Assembly: GCA_946886875.1 (NCBI GenBank)
Contig: CAMPJN010000263.1
Location: 1-5,652 of the forward strand
Origin: an uncultured Pseudomonas sp.
GTDB taxonomy: Bacteria > Pseudomonadota > Gammaproteobacteria > Pseudomonadales > Pseudomonadaceae
DNA: 5,652 bases
Direction: 5' to 3'
Position 1 is the stretch's first letter; each line of letters starts with the position of its first letter. Shown piece after piece: positions 1 to 5,652 of the stretch. A program made the position numbers and the translations under genes. Below the pieces are notes generated by a model, which was not told the DNA's origin, made no database searches, and saw only the letters and a program-made list of their open reading frames with translations.

Positions 1-365
1 ATCAGGCCGTCGGGGCGGTGCGAGAGCATCAGGTCGATGCTCTGCTCGCTTGGCGGGTCGCTCAGCAGGTTGAGCACGAATACGTTCCAGCCGGCCTGTT
101 GCGCGGTCTGTTCGATCGACAGCAGCAACTCCACGGCGAACGGCGTGGTCGCGGTATCCAGGGCGAATACGCCGATGGTGCGGCTGAGCAGGTTGTCGCC
201 GCGAATCTTGCGCGCCGACATATTGGGCACGAATTGCAGTTCGTCGATGGCGCTGCGTACCCGTTGATAGGTCTCGGGGCTGAGCTTCTCCGGGTTGTTG
301 AGCGCTCGCGAGACCGTCATCAGGGACACGCCGGCCAGGCGTGCAACGTCTTTCACAGAAGTCAT
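1..365 (-). CDS. LacI-family transcriptional regulator, N-terminal part (cut by left edge)
   Basis: This is a DNA-binding repressor of the LacI/GalR family, and probably the local regulator of the sugar operon upstream of it. The reading frame stays open from an ATG at 363-365 to the left edge, giving 121 residues of a protein that is usually about 330-345 residues long. Residues 4-23 form the family helix-turn-helix (VKDVARLAGVSLMTVSRALN). Residues 24-46 complete the three-helix headpiece, and residues 48-58 match the hinge helix. The periplasmic-binding-protein-like effector domain begins at about residue 63 (RTIGVFALD). I chose this start because the family normally begins two or three residues before VKDVA. 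No strong Shine-Dalgarno sequence precedes it. The gene lies in the same direction as the operon but 249 bp after it, so it may have its own promoter. The hinge has Ile54 where most members have Leu, and its linker looks about two residues longer than usual. The family call is secure; the target and effector (sucrose, fructose or a phosphate of these) are inferred from position alone. Confidence 0.95.
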   Translation of the reverse strand, partial: MTSVKDVARLAGVSLMTVSRALNNPEKLSPETYQRVRSAIDELQFVPNMSARKIRGDNLLSRTIGVFALDTATTPFAVELLLSIEQTAQQAGWNVFVLNLLSDPPSEQSIDLMLSHRPDGL

Positions 366-406
366 GCAATGCAACCAGGCAGTGAGAGTCGTGAATCATG
401 CCACAG

Positions 407-435
407 CGCCGCCGCCCGCCGCGATGGCGGCGGCG
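407..435. repeat. GC-rich inverted repeat upstream of the LacI-family gene
   Basis: A perfect 10-bp inverted repeat (cgccgccgcc at 407-416, ggcggcggcg at 426-435) surrounds a 9-base loop. It ends about 40 bases before the regulator's start codon on the minus strand. All ten pairs are G-C, so the stem should be very stable in RNA. It lacks a T run on either side and so does not look like a terminator. Because the arms are simple GCC/GGC triplet runs, it may also be only a low-complexity tract. Any effect on regulator expression is inference. Confidence 0.5.
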
Positions 436-498
436 TTGCCTGTCAGCAGGTCATGTCCGGTGGTGCGTTCAGGTATCGGCTAGGCTAGGGCTGACTTC

Positions 499-559
499 GT
501 AGGGTGCGCCATGCGCACCGGCGTCGACGTAGATTCCTGGTGCGCACGGCGCACCCTAG
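499..559. repeat. Paired, inverted REP-like element (REPIN-type doublet)
   Basis: Two copies of a short palindromic unit face each other. The left unit (499-519) begins with GTAG and then folds as GGTGCGC, loop CAT, GCGCACC, a perfect 7-bp stem. The right unit (539-559) is the same sequence inverted, with one change in the small loop (ACG as read on the plus strand) and CTAG in place of GTAG at its outer end. The two arms are therefore 20-bp inverted repeats (500-519 against 539-558) with a single mismatch around a 19-base spacer. The spacer contains the palindrome cgtcgacg. This layout matches GTAG-headed REP sequences, which are spread by RAYT (REP-associated tyrosine) transposases, as known in Pseudomonas and Stenotrophomonas. 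It sits after the invertase stop codon, a typical place for such repeats. No RAYT gene is in the window. Without a T run it is unlikely to be a simple terminator, but the hairpins could protect the upstream mRNA from 3' decay. Confidence 0.8.
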
Positions 560-614
560 ATTGCGGCCGCTGCAAGCGGTGCCACTCTTGCCCAGGTAAT
601 TCTTCTGCAGCCTG

Positions 615-2087
615 TCAGACCCAGCCGCTGGACAGCTGCCAGGCCTGGCGCACCGCGACCTGCCCGCCGCCGCTGCCGAACAGTGCCAGCCCGAGGCTGT
701 CCGCTTGCGGATAGATGCGGCTGCTGAGGCTGAAGCTGCCGTCCGCGGCGAATACCTCGATGGAGGAGCGGTCGAGGAACAACCGCAGCAGCAGGGGTTC
801 CCGGCTGGGCGTCAGCGCCACGCTGCGCTGGCCGTCGACGCCTGCGCCCGAGCGGCTGCGGTCGAGTACCAGGCGTTGCAGCTGGGCGTCGTAGTAGAGC
901 AGGGTCTGTTCCTGTCCATCGGCGCTGCAGCGCAAGGCAATGCCCAGGCACCCGTCGCGGCAACCGGACACGTCCATTTGCAGCTCGATTTCCAGCCTAT
1001 CGCCGCTCAACCCGGCAAGCGGCTGGGTGCCTGAGCCGTCCCAGCAGAGCGCGCCGTCCGGTAACAAGGGTGATTGGCGTAGCGTCGCCAGTTCGCGCGC
1101 GGGGTAGCTGTGCAGGCGATCCCCATGCAGCTGCAATTCGCGCGGCAAACCGAGCATGCCGCACCAGTTTTGGGCCTGGCTCGGCATCGGGCTGTCCCAC
1201 ATATCCAGCCAGGCCCAGAGCAGGCGCCGACCATCGGCGGCCAGCAGGGTCTGTGCGGCGTAGAAATCGTGGCCGTTATCCAGTTCGATAAAGGGCCCGC
1301 CAGTGAAGCGCCAATCGCTGTCGAGCTGGCCGACCCGGTAGCCGGTCTGGAACTTGTTCAGCCGCTCGAAACCCTCCGGCTGCATGCCTTGTGGGGAACA
1401 CAGCAGCACGTCCCGGCCGCCGAGGCGGAACAGGTCCGGGCATTCCCACATATAGCCGTCGCCCTCACCACCGCGGCTTATATAGTCGAGGAACTCCCAG
1501 CTGCGCAGGTCGCTGGAGCGGTACAAAGGCAGCAGCGGCACATCGCCCAGACGCGCGCCGGCGATCAGGTACCAATGCTCGCCGTCGCGCCAGACCTTGG
1601 GGTCGCGAAAATGCACGATCGCGGCGTCCGGGGCAGCCTCGATGACCGCGCCGTGCTTGATGAAATGCACGCCGTCATCGCTGGTGGCCAGGCACTGGAC
1701 CTGGCGGATGGCGTGCTCGTCGCCCACCTCGCCGAGCCAGGTATGCCCGGTATAGAGCAACGCCAGGCTGTCGCCGCAGACCACGGCGCTGCCGGAAAAG
1801 CAGCCATGACGGTCGAACTCATCGCCCGGTTGCAGGGCGATGGGCAGGTGCTGCCAATGCACCAGGTCGCGACTTTTGGCGTGCCCCCAGTACATCGGTC
1901 CCCAGCTCGCATCGAACGGATGGTGTTGATAGAACACATGGTATTCGCCGCGGAAATACACCACGCCGTTCGGGTCGTTCATCCAGCCGGTTGGCGGGGC
2001 GAGATGGTAGCCGGGCCGAAAATCGGGCGTGAGTTGGGCGCTGCCCTCGCTCAGCGTGCGCTGGGCGAGGTCGGGAAAAACAGGCAT
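615..2087 (-). CDS. scrB: Glycoside hydrolase family 32 beta-fructofuranosidase (sucrose hydrolase / invertase)
   Basis: This enzyme hydrolyses the fructosyl bond of sucrose or a related beta-fructoside, giving glucose and fructose. The 490-residue length is usual for bacterial family members. There is no signal peptide, so it should act in the cytoplasm on imported sugar. The N-terminal five-bladed propeller carries the family motifs: WMNDPNG at 35-41 with the nucleophile Asp38, FRDP at 160-163 with the transition-state stabiliser Asp162, and WECPD at 214-218 with the acid/base Glu215. The C-terminal beta-sandwich is recognisable near the end (LDRSSIEVFAADGSF). All catalytic residues are present. 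The gene starts 29 bp after the ATPase gene with only a weak ribosome site and is the last gene of the transport operon. The symbol scrB is the common family name and strictly implies sucrose-6-phosphate. With an ABC importer and no PTS gene in sight, free sucrose is the more likely substrate. Fructo-oligosaccharides or raffinose remain possible, since sequence motifs alone do not separate these activities. Confidence 0.95.
   Translation of the reverse strand: MPVFPDLAQRTLSEGSAQLTPDFRPGYHLAPPTGWMNDPNGVVYFRGEYHVFYQHHPFDASWGPMYWGHAKSRDLVHWQHLPIALQPGDEFDRHGCFSGSAVVCGDSLALLYTGHTWLGEVGDEHAIRQVQCLATSDDGVHFIKHGAVIEAAPDAAIVHFRDPKVWRDGEHWYLIAGARLGDVPLLPLYRSSDLRSWEFLDYISRGGEGDGYMWECPDLFRLGGRDVLLCSPQGMQPEGFERLNKFQTGYRVGQLDSDWRFTGGPFIELDNGHDFYAAQTLLAADGRRLLWAWLDMWDSPMPSQAQNWCGMLGLPRELQLHGDRLHSYPARELATLRQSPLLPDGALCWDGSGTQPLAGLSGDRLEIELQMDVSGCRDGCLGIALRCSADGQEQTLLYYDAQLQRLVLDRSRSGAGVDGQRSVALTPSREPLLLRLFLDRSSIEVFAADGSFSLSSRIYPQADSLGLALFGSGGGQVAVRQAWQLSSGWV
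2045..2070. repeat. Inverted repeat inside the first codons of the invertase gene
   Basis: Two 12-bp arms (cctcgctcagcg at 2045-2056, cgctgggcgagg at 2059-2070) are complementary except at one position, with only two bases between them. In the mRNA this would be a strong hairpin with one C-A mismatch, covering bases 18-43 of the coding sequence, just after the start codon. It lies in coding sequence (residues about 6-15), so it may be a chance result of high GC content. A role in tuning translation, or as a protein-binding palindrome, is only a possibility. Confidence 0.45.
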
Positions 2088-2116
2088 GGAATTGCTCGCA
2101 GAAGGGTTGGAAAGGG

Positions 2117-3253
<1,137 letters not shown>

Positions 3254-3278
3254 GCTGTTATTCCTTGTTCTTGTGGGC

Positions 3279-4121
3279 TCAGCCCTTGAGCGCGCCGGTG
3301 GTGAGGCCGGAGACGATGCGGCGCTGGAACACCAGCACTAGCAGCACCAGAGGTACTGTGACTATTACCGAAGCGGCCATCAGCAGGCCCCAGGGCAGTT
3401 CGTGCTGGCTGCCGCCGGAAATCAGCGCGATCGCCACTGGCACCGTGCGCTCCTGGTCGGTCAGGGTGAAGGTCAGGGCGAAGAGGAACTCGTTCCAGGC
3501 GGCGATGAACGCCAGCAGGCCGGTGGTCACCAGCGCCGGCCAGAGCAGCGGCAGCAGCACCCGGGTCAGCGCCACCCAGGGCGAGGCGCCGTCCATGATC
3601 GCCGCCTCTTCCAGCTCGCCGGGCAGCTGCCCGATAAAGGTGGTCAGCACCCAGACGGTGAACGGCAGGGTGAAGATGGTGTAGCTGAGGATCAGCGCCC
3701 AGGCGCTGTTGTACAGACCGAGGGCGCGGATCACTTCGAACAGCCCGGAAAGCACCGCGACCTGGGGGAACATCGACACGCCCAGCACCAGCAGCAGTAC
3801 AGTCCCGCGGCCACGGAACTTGACCCGGCCCAGGGCGTAGGCGGCGGTCAGGCTGAGGAACAGCGCCAGCGCCACCACGCAGAAGGCGACGAACACCGAG
3901 TTGCCGATGGCCTGCAGGAACGACGCTTGCTGCAACACCGCGGCGTAGTTGGAGAAGTCCGGTTTATCGAGCCAGTAGCTCACCTGGAACAAGGCGCTGG
4001 ACGGTTTCAGCGAGGTCAGCACGGCGTAGTAGAAGGGGAACACCGCGTACAGCAGCAGGATGCCGATGGCGACGCAGAAGCCCAGGCGCAGCAGTGCTTT
4101 TTTCAGTAGGCGCAGGTTCAT
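3279..4121 (-). CDS. Sugar ABC transporter permease, MalG type
   Basis: This is the second inner-membrane channel subunit of the importer. It has 280 residues, typical of MalG-like proteins of the CUT1 family. One membrane helix lies near residues 13-33 and others at about 72-98, 107-128, 138-160, 190-210 and 245-266. The periplasmic loop after the first helix is short. The EAA loop that contacts the ATPase is clear: EAAIMDG at 172-178, followed 12 residues later by LP at 190-191. The frame is open further upstream to 4526, but I place the start at 4121. There the ATG shares one base with the stop codon of the preceding permease (TGATG), a GGAGG ribosome site lies 7 bases before it, and the protein begins with the expected short basic N-terminus (MNLRLLKKALLR). 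The longer version would only read through the other permease in the wrong frame. The one-base overlap suggests coupled translation, which would give equal amounts of the two partners. Confidence 0.95.
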   Translation of the reverse strand: MNLRLLKKALLRLGFCVAIGILLLYAVFPFYYAVLTSLKPSSALFQVSYWLDKPDFSNYAAVLQQASFLQAIGNSVFVAFCVVALALFLSLTAAYALGRVKFRGRGTVLLLVLGVSMFPQVAVLSGLFEVIRALGLYNSAWALILSYTIFTLPFTVWVLTTFIGQLPGELEEAAIMDGASPWVALTRVLLPLLWPALVTTGLLAFIAAWNEFLFALTFTLTDQERTVPVAIALISGGSQHELPWGLLMAASVIVTVPLVLLVLVFQRRIVSGLTTGALKG

Positions 4122-5086
4122 CAGCGCACCTCCATTTGCCGGCGGCCGAGGTAGAGATAGAGCACGGCGATCACCGCGACTATCAGGAACAGCAGGGTCG
4201 AGGCGGCGCTGCCGTAGCCGACGTCCTGGAACTCCACCAGTTGCTGGCGGGCGTAGATCGACATGCTCATGGTCGACGAGGAGTTCGAGGTCAGCACATA
4301 GATGACGTCGAATACCCGCAGCGAGTCGAGGATGCGGAAGATCGCCGCCACCAGCAGCGCCGGCATCAGCAGCGGCAGGGTGACCCGCCAGAACACCTTG
4401 AGCGGATGCACGCCGTCGACTCGGGCGGCCTCGTAGCAATCGCCCGGCAGCATCTGCAACGCGGCGAGCATCAGCAGCGCGACGAAGGGCACGGTCTTCC
4501 ACACATCGACCATGATCACCGCCCACATCGACAGGCTGGCGTCGGCGGTCCAGGCCAGGGGCGCGTCGATCAGCCCGAGGCCGAGCATCAGGTGATTGAT
4601 GATGCCGAACTGGTCATTGAGCATCCACGCCCAGATCTTCGCCGAGACGATAGTGGGAATCGCCCAGGGGATCAGGATCATCGCCCGCACCAGGGCGCGG
4701 CCGGTGAACTGCACGTTGAGCAACAAGGCTACCGCCAGACCTATGCAGATCTCCAGGCTCACCGACACCGCGGTGAAGTAGAGGGTGTTGCGCACCGCCT
4801 GCCACCACAGCGGGTCGACCAGAATGCCCGACCAGCCATCGCCATCGCGGGCCAGGAAATTGCTCAGGCCGACGAACGCCCCGGCGCCGGCGTCGCTCAG
4901 GCTGGTATCGGTGAGGCTGAACCAGAAGGTGCGCAGCAACGGCCAGCCGGCCACCAGCAACAGGCACAGCAGCATCGGCGTCAGAAACAGCCAGGCGGCG
5001 CGGATACGGCGGCGCTGCACGGGCGTTTCCTTGATCGGCAAGGGCTCATCGTAAAACGGCTGGGCCCGTGAGATAGAGGTGGTCAT
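4121..5086 (-). CDS. Sugar ABC transporter permease, MalF type
   Basis: This is the first inner-membrane channel subunit of the sugar importer and pairs with the MalG-type protein encoded next. It has 321 residues: a charged cytoplasmic N-terminus of about 30 residues, a first helix at about 31-51, then a periplasmic loop and further helices at about 100-124, 132-154, 186-210, 236-253 and 292-313. The EAA loop reads YEAARVDG at 218-225 with LP at 237-238, matching the family spacing. The periplasmic loop after helix 1 is short compared with E. coli MalF and resembles the UgpA/ThuF/AglF-like members of the family. The start is supported by an AAGGA ribosome site 6 bases upstream. It follows the binding-protein gene by 17 bp. 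Its last codons also carry the ribosome site for the next gene. Family and role are secure; the transported sugar is inferred from the neighbouring invertase. Confidence 0.95.
   Translation of the reverse strand: MTTSISRAQPFYDEPLPIKETPVQRRRIRAAWLFLTPMLLCLLLVAGWPLLRTFWFSLTDTSLSDAGAGAFVGLSNFLARDGDGWSGILVDPLWWQAVRNTLYFTAVSVSLEICIGLAVALLLNVQFTGRALVRAMILIPWAIPTIVSAKIWAWMLNDQFGIINHLMLGLGLIDAPLAWTADASLSMWAVIMVDVWKTVPFVALLMLAALQMLPGDCYEAARVDGVHPLKVFWRVTLPLLMPALLVAAIFRILDSLRVFDVIYVLTSNSSSTMSMSIYARQQLVEFQDVGYGSAASTLLFLIVAVIAVLYLYLGRRQMEVR
4123..4140 (-). promoter_or_regulatory. Ribosome site for the MalG-type permease inside the end of the MalF-type gene
   Basis: On the minus strand the last codons of the upstream permease (for Met-Glu-Val-Arg) spell ATGGAGGTGCGC, directly before TGATG. 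The GGAGG core at 4129-4133 is the best Shine-Dalgarno match among the gene starts in the window and sits 7 bases before the ATG at 4119-4121. This decides the start of the second permease and suggests that ribosomes finishing one subunit begin the next. Confidence 0.85.
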
Positions 5087-5103
5087 GGCGGTTCCTTGGC
5101 GGT

Positions 5104-5652
5104 TTACCAGTTACGGCGCTTGATGCGTTTGAGGTCGCTGCCCAGTTCGGTCACAGCCAGGTCGACCTCGGCCTCGCCGGAAAGCACGCCGTGTACGCGG
5201 TCGAACAGCGCATTGGAGACCCGTGGATAGCGGTCGGCGGTGATCGCCGCGGGGCGCATCACGCCTGCATCGAGAATAGTGCGCAGTTGGCTGTAGTACG
5301 GCATCGCGGCGAGCAGCTCGGGGTCTTCATAGAGCGATTCGATCACCGGGTTGTAGGCGCCTACCAGGGCCCGATGCTTCTGCTGCTGGGCGCTGGTCAG
5401 GTAGGCCACCAGCTCGCCGGCGAGCTTGGGTTCGGCGCTGTAGCGCGACACCGACAAGCCCCAGCCGCCGAGGGTCGAGGCATGGCTGCCGTTCTCGCCG
5501 CCCTTGGGCAGCGGGGCGATGCCGACCTGATCCTTCACCGCGCTGTCCGGGCTCTGCACCAGGGCCCAGGCGTAGGGCCAGTTGCGCATAAACAGCGCAT
5601 TGCCGGACTGGAACACGCCGCGGCCTTCTTCCTCGGTGTAATTCAGCACGCC
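5104..5652 (-). CDS. Sugar ABC transporter substrate-binding protein, C-terminal part (cut by right edge)
   Basis: This is the periplasmic solute-binding protein of the importer, which captures the sugar and hands it to the permeases. Only the last 182 residues are in the window; CUT1 binding proteins usually have about 400-430, so the signal peptide and N-terminal lobe lie off the right edge. The frame is open to the edge, so the apparent GTG start at 5647-5649 is not a real start. The visible part begins with a sequence typical of trehalose/maltose/sucrose-type binding proteins: EEEGRGVFQSGNALFMRNWP, then APLPKG, then a glycine-rich GGWGLSVSRYS segment and the helix that follows. It ends in a basic tail (KRIKRRNW). 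It is the most upstream gene seen and is 17 bp before the first permease. It resembles the ThuE/AglE type more than the glycerol-3-phosphate type by my reading, but that is recall and not a search. The operon promoter must lie further right. Confidence 0.93.
   Translation of the reverse strand, partial: GVLNYTEEEGRGVFQSGNALFMRNWPYAWALVQSPDSAVKDQVGIAPLPKGGENGSHASTLGGWGLSVSRYSAEPKLAGELVAYLTSAQQQKHRALVGAYNPVIESLYEDPELLAAMPYYSQLRTILDAGVMRPAAITADRYPRVSNALFDRVHGVLSGEAEVDLAVTELGSDLKRIKRRNW

Larger units (their letters stand above)
366..614. other. Gene-free region between the invertase and the regulator
   Basis: This 249-bp stretch separates the stop codon of the GH32 gene from the start of the LacI gene; both genes read on the minus strand. 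It holds the paired REP-like element (499-559), a small 5-bp hairpin (567-579, arms ccgct and agcgg) and a GC-rich 10-bp stem (407-435). None of these is followed by a run of T in either direction, so there is no standard rho-independent terminator. A possible but weak extended -10 box for the regulator lies on the minus strand at 395-403 (TGGCATGAT), without a recognisable -35 box at the right distance. I see no open frame here that resembles a gene. Confidence 0.7.

Noticed and set aside
361..376. LacI-type operator overlapping the regulator start (TGCATTGCA on the minus strand)
   Set aside because: Only four bases on each side are symmetrical around an odd centre. LacI-family operators usually have longer, even-centred symmetry with a central CG, so I cannot support this as an operator.
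18..488. Plus-strand open frame of 156 codons at the left edge
   Set aside because: It overlaps the LacI-family gene in antisense, which has a clear helix-turn-helix. The plus-strand translation resembles no family and its start has no ribosome site that I can see.
499..580. Rho-independent terminator after the invertase gene
   Set aside because: Several hairpins are present (499-519, 539-559, 567-579), but none is followed by a run of T in the direction of transcription. The inverted pair fits a REP doublet better.
4122..4526. N-terminal extension of the MalG-type permease by 135 codons
   Set aside because: This part only reads through the preceding permease gene in another frame and is Arg-rich and non-membrane. 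The start at 4121 has a strong ribosome site and the expected N-terminus.
4094..5071. Long plus-strand open frame of 325 codons opposite the MalF-type permease
   Set aside because: It has a highly polar composition (Gln, His, Arg, Asp), the mirror image of hydrophobic membrane helix codons on the other strand. The permease is clearly the real gene. The frame at 3402-4109 opposite the second permease is rejected for the same reason.

Overview
The window is a GC-rich stretch whose codon use and gene content fit a gammaproteobacterium of the Pseudomonas group. The paired GTAG-type REP element at 499-559 also fits that group, but the genus is my inference and not something the sequence proves. 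Every gene I can support reads on the minus strand, so the operon runs from the right edge towards the left.

In order of transcription: (1) the C-terminal part of a periplasmic sugar-binding protein, cut by the right edge (5104-5652); (2) and (3) two MalF- and MalG-type inner-membrane permeases (4121-5086 and 3279-4121) that overlap by one base; (4) a MalK/UgpC-type ATPase (2117-3253); (5) a cytoplasmic glycoside hydrolase family 32 enzyme (615-2087); (6) after 249 bp without a gene, the N-terminal 121 residues of a LacI-family regulator, cut by the left edge (1-365). The gaps between genes 1 to 5 are 17, -1, 25 and 29 bp, so these five almost certainly share one transcript whose promoter lies off the right edge.

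Together the genes describe import and hydrolysis of a beta-fructoside, most likely sucrose. The binding protein captures the sugar in the periplasm, the CUT1-type ABC importer moves it in unphosphorylated, and the GH32 enzyme splits it into glucose and fructose inside the cell. The LacI protein is the obvious candidate for the local sugar-responsive repressor. No PTS component, fructokinase or porin is visible in the window.

The only substantial non-coding region (366-614) holds a mirror-image pair of small hairpins that look like a REP doublet (REPIN), and a very GC-rich 10-bp stem just upstream of the regulator. I found no mobile element, CRISPR array, RNA gene or clear rho-independent terminator. 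The region reads as an ordinary accessory sugar-catabolism operon, and I see no good evidence of an undescribed system. The points most worth checking are the REP doublet, the sucrose route through an ABC importer, and hairpins near two start codons.
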